DNA of 5,461 nucleotides, from positions 1 to 5,461 of the forward strand of contig CALGZD010000184.1 in the NCBI GenBank assembly GCA_937934635.1, written 5' to 3'. Positions 1 through 5,350 of the stretch are shown in pieces. Below the pieces are notes generated by a model. That model did not search any database. It worked only from the letters and a program-made list of their open reading frames with translations, and was not told the DNA's origin. The DNA comes from an uncultured Deinococcales bacterium (lineage in GTDB: Bacteria > Deinococcota > Deinococci > Deinococcales > Trueperaceae). The translations under genes were made by a program, and so were the position numbers. How positions within the stretch are numbered: position 1 is the stretch's first letter; each line of letters starts with the position of its first letter.

Positions 1-15
1 TCAATTTATTACCAT

Positions 16-43
16 AGAGCTACATAGCTCTAATTGTAGCTCT
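16..43. repeat. Nested inverted repeat with three AGCT cores
   Basis: AGAGCTAC (16-23) is the exact reverse complement of GTAGCTCT (36-43). The inner AGCTCT at 26-31 can also pair with AGAGCT at 16-21 across an ACAT loop. TAGCTCT recurs with a 12-bp period (25-31 and 37-43). The RNA could therefore fold into two mutually exclusive hairpins. There is no T-run after it, so it is not a standard terminator. Function unknown. Confidence 0.5.
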
Positions 44-168
44 CATATAAATATAGCCTTCAATTGTATTTTATCTATCCCCAGCAGATCTCCAACACTT
101 GTGAGGAAAGTAAAAAGAGTAAGTAAATGGACACTCATATTCACTGAAACTACTAAACTAGTTATGCC

Positions 169-194
169 TGTTATTAGCAATTTAACTAATAACA
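169..194. repeat. Perfect 9-bp inverted repeat
   Basis: TGTTATTAG (169-177) and CTAATAACA (186-194) are exact reverse complements around the 8-nt spacer CAATTTAA. A dyad of this geometry could be a regulator operator or a weak RNA hairpin. No T-tract follows. It is far (about 570 nt) from the pelF start. Confidence 0.55.
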
Positions 195-211
195 TTAGGT
201 CTTAAATAAAA

Positions 212-228
212 CATCCTTAGGGAGGATG
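212..228. repeat. Small hairpin CATCCT-TAGGG-AGGATG
   Basis: CATCCT (212-217) pairs exactly with AGGATG (223-228) across a 5-nt loop. The right arm includes a GGGAGG string that looks like a Shine-Dalgarno site directly abutting an ATG at 226. That ATG opens only an 11-codon frame, and the spacing is too short for a ribosome binding site, so I read this as a hairpin only. Confidence 0.35.
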
Positions 229-403
229 AAAACTTATAACGGCTACACAATTCATAACTAAAAATAATGCCCAAACACACCTCTTAACGGGAAATAAACG
301 TAAATAACACAACCACCCAATGAGAGATTAGTGAAGTCAAGTATAGCTAGATTGCACCTCGTACTCGTATATAACTGGCACACTAAACAACACAGTACAA
401 CTT

Positions 404-415
404 CCCTATTTAGGG
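404..415. repeat. Short inverted repeat CCCTA-TT-TAGGG
   Basis: CCCTA (404-408) and TAGGG (411-415) are reverse complements. As RNA, CCCT/AGGG would pair across an ATTT loop. AAC (399-401) and GTT (418-420) could extend it past a TT/TT internal mismatch. There is no T-run. Weak by itself. Confidence 0.35.
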
Positions 416-452
416 TTGTTAAAGATAGCTAAATATGGGATGTATTTCAAAA

Positions 453-474
453 CTATGCTTCTACTATGTTTCTA
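453..474. repeat. Tandem 11-bp repeat
   Basis: CTATGCTTCTA (453-463) is followed at once by CTATGTTTCTA (464-474), with one mismatch in eleven. The 11-bp period is close to one helical turn, so paired protein sites would lie on the same face of the DNA. It could equally be a slippage duplication. Confidence 0.6.
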
Positions 475-482
475 AATGTAGA

Positions 483-508
483 GTCAATTATTTAGGTCAA
501 TTACTTTA
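483..508. repeat. Tandem 13-bp repeat carrying GTCAATTA
   Basis: GTCAATTA occurs at 483-490 and again at 496-503, a 13-bp period with no gap between units. The last five bases of the two units differ (TTTAG against CTTTA). It runs straight into the palindromes at 505-523, which suggests one compound regulatory site. Confidence 0.5.
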
Positions 509-523
509 CTTAAGTAAATTTAC
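505..523. promoter_or_regulatory. Overlapping palindromes, candidate operator
   Basis: TTTACTTAAGTAAA (505-518) is a perfect 14-bp palindrome. GTAAATTTAC (514-523) is a perfect 10-bp palindrome sharing five bases with it. Together they give three alternating TTTAC/GTAAA half-sites. Such an arrangement is typical of dimeric repressor or activator sites. It lies about 240 nt upstream of the pelF start. The identity of any regulator is unknown, and AT-rich DNA makes short palindromes common. Confidence 0.4.
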
Positions 524-560
524 AAATAAATTCATGGTGTAAACATCTTCAAGCTCAACA

Positions 561-610
561 GTGAATAGCGAAATACAGAAATTACAGAAATACAGTGAGA
601 TAGTGAAATA
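561..610. repeat. Degenerate 8/9-bp tandem repeat array (GAAATACA-like)
   Basis: Consecutive units read GTGAATAGC (561-569), GAAATACA (570-577), GAAATTACA (578-586), GAAATACA (587-594), GTGAGATA (595-602) and GTGAAATA (603-610). This is a purine-rich, strand-asymmetric microsatellite-like tract. Length changes here could alter spacing between upstream sites and the promoter. Confidence 0.6.
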
Positions 611-612
611 AA

Positions 613-618
613 TATAAT
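613..618 (+). promoter_or_regulatory. Possible -10 box TATAAT
   Basis: An exact TATAAT lies 144 nt upstream of the pelF start, just after the 8/9-bp repeat array. No good -35 stands 16-18 bp upstream; the best is AATACA at 589-594, inside the array. Exact TATAAT strings are expected by chance in DNA this AT-rich, so this is only a candidate for the operon promoter. Confidence 0.2.
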
Positions 619-646
619 GAGAATAAATACTAATGAGATGGTATAG
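615..646. repeat. Two-unit 16-bp repeat (TAATGAGA)
   Basis: TAATGAGA occurs at 615-622 and 631-638, exactly 16 bp apart; the second halves of the units diverge. The same 16-bp period returns in the three-unit array at 713-760. Confidence 0.4.
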
Positions 647-712
647 CAAGACAAGCTGTTATATACATTCCAACCAAAATTCAAATGATTGAACTATTGC
701 AAACAAGAATTA

Positions 713-760
713 CTTAGACATTAAAATGCTTAGAAATTACACAGCTTAGAAATCATAATG
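713..760. repeat. Three tandem 16-bp repeats abutting the pelF start
   Basis: The units are CTTAGACATTAAAATG (713-728), CTTAGAAATTACACAG (729-744) and CTTAGAAATCATAATG (745-760). They share CTTAGA, and 12 or 13 of 16 positions agree in each pair. The array ends two bases before the ATG at 763, so it fills the place where a ribosome binding site should be. It may be a regulator or RNA-binding array covering the translation start, or a slippage product. Confidence 0.6.
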
Positions 761-762
761 CC

Positions 763-2205
763 ATGACTAAACCAAAAACGATATTATTTACAACTGAAGG
801 TACCTACCCCTACGTAATGGGTGGTGTAAGTACTTGGAGTGATCAGCTTATTAATGGTTTGCCTGACTACAACTTTGAAGTCTTAACCGTAGTTGGTCCA
901 CACCCCGTAGAACCAAAAATTGAGTTACCAGATAACGTTGTAGGTGTAGCCCCTGCACATTTTTGGCGTCCTAGACAAAATGTAAAACGTGCAGGACGGG
1001 AACAAACTGTTCGCTTTAGTATGCTTTTCCCTAACCTCGTTTCCTTTGCTTACGAAGATTTAGACAGCTTTGGCAATGCGTTAATTATGTTATCGAGACT
1101 TGGCAATGATTATAATTTGTGGCCACTTTTTGAAGGACGAAACGTTTGGGAAATTGTTAGGGCAACACTCGCAGAATTATTAGGCAAAGCACCTCGTTTG
1201 GGTGAAGTCACAATGACCGTCAACTGGTTAAAATCAACTGTAGCACCACTACTTTTTGTACCGCCTGAAACAGATATTGTTCACGTCGTCACAAATGGAC
1301 TTTGTGTCATCCCATCCTATGTAGCTGCTTATACCTATGGTGTACCACTTCTTCTAACAGAACACGGGGTTTACTTAAGAGAACGATATTTAGCCTTTAA
1401 GGGTGAAAATGAACCTTATAGTCTCAAGCTCTTTCGTAGTCGTTTTTACGAAAGTTTAGCTAAACTTATGTATACCCAAGCACATTGTGTAACCTCAGTA
1501 AGTCACTTTAATAAATACTGGCAACTCAAGCTTGGTGCGCTTCAAGAAACAACACGGGTTATTCCAAATGGTATTGATCCAGAAGCCTTTTCTGTTTCAG
1601 AAACGCTACATCATGATGTACCCACAGTTGTTTGGATTGGTCGTATTGACCCCCTTAAAGATTTAGAAACATTGGTAAGAGCTTTTGCAGTTGTACGAGA
1701 TGCAATTCCAAATGCGAAACTGCGTATGTTTGGTCCTGTTCCAAAGGGTAACGAAGATTATTTCAGCCGTATTGAATCTTTGGTTGACCAATTTGATCTG
1801 CACAATAACGCTGTTTTTGAAGGACCTATTAGACCTGCTACTAAGGCTTATCATGCCGCAGATGTAGTCGTGCTTTCTAGTATTTCAGAAGGCTTTCCTT
1901 ATACAGTCGTTGAAGCAATGATGTGTGGTCGTCCTGTAGTATCGACCCGTGCTGGTGGTACGGGTGACGCTATAGGTGATGTTGGACTTATGGTTCCTCC
2001 TCGTAATCCTGATGCACTTGGTGAAGGGCTTATCAAAATGCTAAAAGACCCAGAATTACGTGAATCACTTGGAAAGCAATCAAGACAACGTTGCCTTGAC
2101 CACTTTACACTCAAACAAATGTGTGAAAACTACAGCAATCTATATGAAGAATTTAGTGGCTCAGCGAATAATTATAACGAGCAAGGGGAGATGATATTCT
2201 CATGA
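763..2205 (+). CDS. pelF: PelF-family GT4 glycosyltransferase
   Basis: A 480-residue cytoplasmic glycosyltransferase of the PelF group (N-terminal DUF3492-type half plus a GT4 catalytic half), near the usual PelF length. In the Pel pathway PelF polymerises the cationic amino-sugar polysaccharide from a UDP-activated sugar. Visible marks: TEGTYPYVMGGVSTW (11-25), the glycine-rich entry of the first Rossmann fold; TEHGVYLRER (199-208), a PelF hallmark; VIPNGID (266-272); GRIDPLKD (293-300), opening the nucleotide-sugar domain; and SISEGFPYTVVEAM (373-386), whose E376 and E384 form the GT4 E-x7-E motif. No signal peptide or membrane segment is seen. The ATG at 763 is the first start after an in-frame TAG at 715-717. 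No Shine-Dalgarno site precedes it; instead there is a 16-bp repeat array. It overlaps the next gene by 4 nt. The family call is firm; the exact sugar is unknown. Confidence 0.93.
   Translation: MTKPKTILFTTEGTYPYVMGGVSTWSDQLINGLPDYNFEVLTVVGPHPVEPKIELPDNVVGVAPAHFWRPRQNVKRAGREQTVRFSMLFPNLVSFAYEDLDSFGNALIMLSRLGNDYNLWPLFEGRNVWEIVRATLAELLGKAPRLGEVTMTVNWLKSTVAPLLFVPPETDIVHVVTNGLCVIPSYVAAYTYGVPLLLTEHGVYLRERYLAFKGENEPYSLKLFRSRFYESLAKLMYTQAHCVTSVSHFNKYWQLKLGALQETTRVIPNGIDPEAFSVSETLHHDVPTVVWIGRIDPLKDLETLVRAFAVVRDAIPNAKLRMFGPVPKGNEDYFSRIESLVDQFDLHNNAVFEGPIRPATKAYHAADVVVLSSISEGFPYTVVEAMMCGRPVVSTRAGGTGDAIGDVGLMVPPRNPDALGEGLIKMLKDPELRESLGKQSRQRCLDHFTLKQMCENYSNLYEEFSGSANNYNEQGEMIFS
2183..2190 (+). promoter_or_regulatory. 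Ribosome binding site for the membrane protein gene
   Basis: AAGGGGAG ends 11 nt before the ATG at 2202 and lies inside the 3' end of pelF. It is the only convincing Shine-Dalgarno site in the window. It supports the start at 2202 over the adjacent in-frame ATG at 2205, though both are usable. Confidence 0.55.
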
Positions 2206-3536
2206 TGGGCGAATACAGCGATCCGACATTGGAAGCTGAATTTAAATCAGATAAAAAGAAAAAGGTTGACGTTGACGAGCGTAGTCAAGATGATGTAAGT
2301 GAATTATCTCGTCTGATGAATACGGTTTGCATGGAGGCGTCTAGCGAACATGAAATTGTTGCACACCTTGAATCTTTAGGGTATAACCAACACCGAATCA
2401 AAAAAGAATTTGGCTATGATGACATTTTCGGGCTTGCTCGAGATATGTTTGCTAAAACACCTAAAAAGGTTAGAGAAAGACTCAAAGCTGCCGAAAATGA
2501 ACGTCCACTATGGACTAGGCAACTTGTGCTTCTAATGGCAATTATTGTCACGATGTTTGCTTTTGTAGACGGCAGTTGGAGTATGGTTCTGTGGATCATT
2601 AGTTGGTCCTTCATGGGGAACTTTTTGATTGCTCGAGCCCCAAGTGAGCGTCCACCAGAAGAACACCAAGCTGTAGTAACTGCGGCGCTATACATTGGCT
2701 TAGTTGGTATCTTTACAATTTTTGCCTTGTTTCCAATCGGTTTCACAGAATTAAGTCTTGGTATTTTCTGGTGGGGCGTTGCAAGTTGGACATGGCATCA
2801 ACGTTTTGACAACTATTACGTTGACTCTGCTTATGGGCTTATTCCAATTGGTGCGCTCCTTTTTGCATCAATTTTTCAAGCACCACCAGCTATCACATTT
2901 CTAGCACTTATTGTTGCTGCTATATTCATGGTCTATGATTTGCTAACACCTCCGCCAACAAGTGTATGGAAATGGATTTCTAAGAGATTTGTACCCATGC
3001 TACCTGTTACAGGCTATGGTTTAGGACAAGGTCTAATCCTTATGGCACTTTTACAGCAAGGTTCACTTCAGTGGAACGCAATGGGAATTGGTGTGATTGT
3101 CATCATGCTAATGGGTGCTGAACGTCTTGTACTGTGGCTTAGAAGCATGCTTAAAGAACTTCTTTGGGCAGACGATGTACGTTCAAGACGTATCTTCGTT
3201 ACTCAAACGCTTACTATCTCCTTCAAATATCTCTTACCATTCTTACTAGTATTCGCTGGTATTTTCACTTTGACTTTTAATGGCTGGTCCGTAGGTCAAC
3301 TCGTTCCGTTGATAAACTTTGGACTCTTTGGTCTAAGCCTCGCATTTGCGCTTGGTTTATCAAGCTTGAATGAAACAGATCCTGTGTACAAAACTTTCTT
3401 TGCTATGGGATTACTAAGTTTGATGACACCAACATTACCACTGATATTTGTTCTTCTAATTCTGAATTTCATCCTTTGCATTCGCTTTTTAATTCATACA
3501 CGCCGTGTTGAAACCTATGGAATCTACCTCCTCTAA
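2202..3536 (+). CDS. Polytopic membrane protein, putative PelG-like exporter
   Basis: A 444-residue protein that I cannot place in a named family from sequence alone. Residues 1-100 are charged and soluble. Lys-rich at 17-21, they include a likely helical module at about 35-83 with the pattern LESLGY (56-61), KKEFGYDDIF (67-76) and LARDMF (78-83). From 106 to 430 there are about 11-12 hydrophobic segments, roughly at 106-122, 126-144, 158-178, 182-197, 211-226, 229-247, 266-286, 293-315, 340-358, 366-387, 396-410 and 411-430. Size, topology and position right after pelF resemble PelG, the inner-membrane transporter that pairs with PelF, but I do not see the N-terminal GFELRK-type PelG signature. 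Its start overlaps the pelF stop (ATGATG) and it overlaps the GH114 gene, so coupled translation is likely. A role in polymer export is inferred from context. Confidence 0.8.
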   Translation: MMGEYSDPTLEAEFKSDKKKKVDVDERSQDDVSELSRLMNTVCMEASSEHEIVAHLESLGYNQHRIKKEFGYDDIFGLARDMFAKTPKKVRERLKAAENERPLWTRQLVLLMAIIVTMFAFVDGSWSMVLWIISWSFMGNFLIARAPSERPPEEHQAVVTAALYIGLVGIFTIFALFPIGFTELSLGIFWWGVASWTWHQRFDNYYVDSAYGLIPIGALLFASIFQAPPAITFLALIVAAIFMVYDLLTPPPTSVWKWISKRFVPMLPVTGYGLGQGLILMALLQQGSLQWNAMGIGVIVIMLMGAERLVLWLRSMLKELLWADDVRSRRIFVTQTLTISFKYLLPFLLVFAGIFTLTFNGWSVGQLVPLINFGLFGLSLAFALGLSSLNETDPVYKTFFAMGLLSLMTPTLPLIFVLLILNFILCIRFLIHTRRVETYGIYLL

Positions 3537-4299
3537 GCAGAGAGTTAATAAACACACGCTCCATGAACAAGCTCTAAAAATCTATTATGGTTCAGGAAAT
3601 TTAGATAAACTAAAGAGCTTTGAGCGTGTCGTCCTTCAACCTGCCTATTATCGCGATTCTGAAATTAATTTTCTTCGAGCTAGTGGTGTAAAACCACTAG
3701 CTTATTTAAGTCTAGGTGAAGACCCTAAAGAATTCATTGATACTGATAAGCCTTATAGGCGTAATCGCATGAATACAGATTGGGATACGCATTATGTATA
3801 TGTCAGTTCTGATGATTGGCAACATAAAATCCAAACAAAGGTTAAAGACTATCTTGCAAGAGGTTTTCAAGGATTTTTGTTAGATAGCCTAGACGTTATC
3901 GATATTTTCCCAGAAGACAAACGTGGCATGTTAGTGTTGATTAGTTTCATAGATAATGCTCTAAAAGAACTTAGTACAACGAGTAATCAATCAACATATC
4001 TTATTGCTAATCGGGGTTTTGCACTTATGCCTGACCTTAGCAAATTTGTAGACGCTTGTATTTTTGAAGGTTTCTCTACGTGTTGGGCACAAGATGGTAA
4101 AAACGAAGCGATGTCAGCCTCTGATTTACACTGGTCAGCACTTAAAGCACGTGAACTAGAAAAGTACGATCTTGATAGATATTCGCTAGACTATTGTTTA
4201 TCTGATAACAGCGTACAGCTCGAGCACTTTGCAAGAACACGAGCAGAGTATTACAAACTCAGCCCACTCATTAGCAATCGAGCATTAACTGATATCTAA
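3505..4299 (+). CDS. GH114 / PelA hydrolase-like glycosidase domain protein
   Basis: A 264-residue protein that is essentially one GH114-type TIM barrel (endo-alpha-1,4-polygalactosaminidase family, as in the N-terminal hydrolase domain of PelA). Visible features: VVLQPAYYRDSEINFL (42-57), the first strand and the variable 'ID' region; KPLAYLSLGED (63-73), the conserved second strand; GFQGFLLDSLDVID (120-133), with candidate catalytic D127; LIANRGF (166-172); DACIFEGFS (183-191), with candidate catalytic E188; and a C-terminal strand ending SPLISNRALTDI. No signal peptide or anchor and no deacetylase domain are present, unlike full-length PelA. The start is GTG at 3505, with ATG at 3517 as the alternative. 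Both lie inside the preceding gene and neither has a Shine-Dalgarno site, so coupling to that gene is likely. It probably cleaves or edits the polymer made by PelF. The fold call is good; cellular location and activity are inferred. Confidence 0.82.
   Translation: MLKPMESTSSKQRVNKHTLHEQALKIYYGSGNLDKLKSFERVVLQPAYYRDSEINFLRASGVKPLAYLSLGEDPKEFIDTDKPYRRNRMNTDWDTHYVYVSSDDWQHKIQTKVKDYLARGFQGFLLDSLDVIDIFPEDKRGMLVLISFIDNALKELSTTSNQSTYLIANRGFALMPDLSKFVDACIFEGFSTCWAQDGKNEAMSASDLHWSALKARELEKYDLDRYSLDYCLSDNSVQLEHFARTRAEYYKLSPLISNRALTDI
3678..3702 (+). repeat. Perfect 10-bp hairpin inside the GH114 gene, terminator-like
   Basis: AGCTAGTGGT (3678-3687) and ACCACTAGCT (3693-3702) pair exactly across the 5-nt loop GTAAA, with a further G-U pair outside. 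TTATTT follows at once, so it has the shape of an intrinsic terminator. It sits about 170 nt into the reading frame, encoding the loop into the second conserved strand. It might attenuate the distal gene or be a chance effect of codon choice. Confidence 0.5.
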
Positions 4300-4310
4300 A
4301 ACAATTCCAC

Positions 4311-4324
4311 GATTAGCTTTAATC
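4311..4324. terminator. Weak hairpin between convergent genes
   Basis: GATTA (4311-4315) and TAATC (4320-4324) pair across a GCTT loop in the 53-nt gap between the GH114 stop and the DoxX stop. On the - strand a TTGTTTT string follows a few bases later; on the + strand no T-run follows. The stem is only five A/T-rich pairs. If the convergent genes share a terminator in this gap, this is the best candidate, but it is poor. Confidence 0.2.
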
Positions 4325-4352
4325 AACAAGCTTCGTAACGAATATAGATAGG

Positions 4353-5189
4353 CTAAAGACTCTGTACTTTTGAACGGTCAAATACTCGCAGAATAGTTGA
4401 TAGTAAGGTAAAAGCACATAACATCGACAAAAAGATAGCAGGGTCATCGATAAAATGTGCAAGGTCAACACACGGAGCAGGCTGACCTAACGTCAATGAT
4501 TGTGCAGCTAATCCCAAATAAGCTAAACAACTAGAAAGGTTAATACTCTTTATAAAGGGCACAAAAGCAACACACGCACCGCCAAAAAGAGCGACCTGGG
4601 CTATAAATCCATATTTACTATTTAGTCTCTTCTTCAAGTTATAACTGAATCTCAAATAGCTTGGGTAAATGGGGAGTAATCTACTCCTTCGGCTTAGCCA
4701 TGGATCTAAACCCCAAAACTGCCCAGCTTTACTCTGCAATAACACCATTTGAATTATAAGATAAAAGGCAGAAGGATTAACCCTTCCAGCAAACATAAAA
4801 TTCATATTCAGAAAGATGGCTGCTATCAAAGCAACAGATGTTAGAGTACCCGTTAAAATCCCTATACCAACCAGTAACTGTCCAACAGCAACAAGCCAAC
4901 TCATAAAGACAACTTGCTGAGTAAATACGCCCTCCATAAGTGATTGATAGGCAGGGAAAACTACATACCCTCCCATAATTTGAGCATCAAAAAAAGCAAG
5001 GAGTTTGCTTCCATCATGCCAATGAGGGTCAATAAGTTTTTCGATTGCAGCACGTATCCAGCCAAGACCAATAAAGAGTCTTAAGGGAACTAAGTATTGT
5101 GCTTGGTGCTTCTTGCCATAACCTTCAATAAAGGTTGTTAAGTTTTTATAGGAGCGCCATATAGTATTGTCAGATGCTTGCTGCTGCAT
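4353..5189 (-). CDS. DoxX-family (DoxD-like) membrane protein
   Basis: A 278-residue integral membrane protein. Residues 33-55 (VPLRLFIGLGWIRAAIEKL and following) are the DoxX/DoxD opening helix with its conserved Arg and Gly pattern. Further hydrophobic segments lie at about 92-112, 116-134 and 141-152, giving the usual four-helix DoxX core. Family members include the small subunit of thiosulfate:quinone oxidoreductase and many redox-stress proteins of unknown role. A charged linker (165-192) and two extra segments at about 194-212 and 249-267 make it longer than a minimal DoxX. The segment between them holds two cysteines, C221 and C240. It converges on the Pel-like operon and is not obviously linked to it. 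The ATG at 5189 has no clear Shine-Dalgarno site; a 10-bp palindrome lies just upstream. The physiological role is unknown. Confidence 0.82.
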   Translation of the reverse strand: MQQQASDNTIWRSYKNLTTFIEGYGKKHQAQYLVPLRLFIGLGWIRAAIEKLIDPHWHDGSKLLAFFDAQIMGGYVVFPAYQSLMEGVFTQQVVFMSWLVAVGQLLVGIGILTGTLTSVALIAAIFLNMNFMFAGRVNPSAFYLIIQMVLLQSKAGQFWGLDPWLSRRSRLLPIYPSYLRFSYNLKKRLNSKYGFIAQVALFGGACVAFVPFIKSINLSSCLAYLGLAAQSLTLGQPAPCVDLAHFIDDPAIFLSMLCAFTLLSTILRVFDRSKVQSL

Positions 5190-5192
5190 AAG

Positions 5193-5202
5193 AAGATATC
5201 TT
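5193..5202. promoter_or_regulatory. Palindrome abutting the DoxX start
   Basis: AAGATATCTT is a perfect 10-bp palindrome whose near edge is 3 nt upstream of the DoxX ATG. AAG (5190-5192) and CTT (5204-5206) extend the pairing past one bulged base. It occupies the ribosome binding position, so it could be a repressor site or a start-occluding hairpin. The evidence is structure only. Confidence 0.3.
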
Positions 5203-5327
5203 TCTTACCTATATCATAGATTAATAGAGTTTAGACCCATACAAACCTTAGTAAATAATCACCCAATCTGCACTAGTTACTAAAGTTAAATATGACTTGC
5301 TTGATTGTATCAAAAAAGCTAAGTCTC

Positions 5328-5350
5328 TAGGTAATTTTACTGCTTACCTA
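5328..5350. repeat. 7-bp inverted repeat TAGGTAA/TTACCTA
   Basis: TAGGTAA (5328-5334) and TTACCTA (5344-5350) are exact reverse complements with a 9-nt spacer. It could be an operator for the DoxX gene about 140-160 nt downstream, or a chance dyad. Confidence 0.3.

Larger units (their letters stand above)
2..205 (+). other. Open frame from the left edge, possible gene 3' end (doubtful)
   Basis: One + strand frame stays open for 67 codons from the left edge to a TAA at 203-205. It has no in-frame ATG except one late in the frame (about codon 55); a GTG at 101 would give a 34-residue product. The translation is rich in Ser, Asn, Ile and Thr and matches no family I recognise. Two inverted repeats (16-43 and 169-194) lie inside it, which suits non-coding DNA better. 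An open frame of this length can occur by chance. It is recorded because it touches the edge and could be the tail of a gene outside the window. Confidence 0.12.
1..762. other. Long non-coding leader upstream of the pelF-like operon
   Basis: No convincing gene is visible in these 762 bases: all frames carry frequent stops except one frame open from the left edge to 205, listed separately. The stretch is clearly more AT-rich than the genes after it. I see no tRNA or rRNA signature. Its left part has isolated inverted repeats (16-43, 169-194, 212-228, 404-415). Its right part, about 450-760, is dominated by short tandem repeats and palindromes running up to the pelF start codon. It most likely holds the promoter and regulatory sites of the operon, or a decayed gene remnant. 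Confidence 0.7.

Noticed and set aside
226..261. Mini-ORF after a GGGAGG string
   Set aside because: Only 11 codons, and the Shine-Dalgarno-like string touches the ATG. The purine run is explained by the right arm of the hairpin at 212-228.
453..760. CRISPR array
   Set aside because: The repeats are too short (8-16 bp), directly abutting without unique spacers of equal length, and no cas gene is in view.
758..766. ATG at 758 as the pelF start
   Set aside because: It is out of frame with pelF and meets TGA after two codons (ATG CCA TGA); the start at 763 is in frame with the conserved N-terminus.
1663..1854. Minus-strand open frame inside pelF
   Set aside because: It lies wholly within a gene with strong family motifs, and its translation has no recognisable features. 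The other overlapping frames within 1685-2114, 2414-2746 and 3296-3481 are rejected for the same reason.
2202..3536. Assigning the symbol pelG to the membrane protein
   Set aside because: Size and position fit, but the PelG N-terminal signature is not seen and the soluble N-terminal module is unusual. A profile search would be needed to decide.
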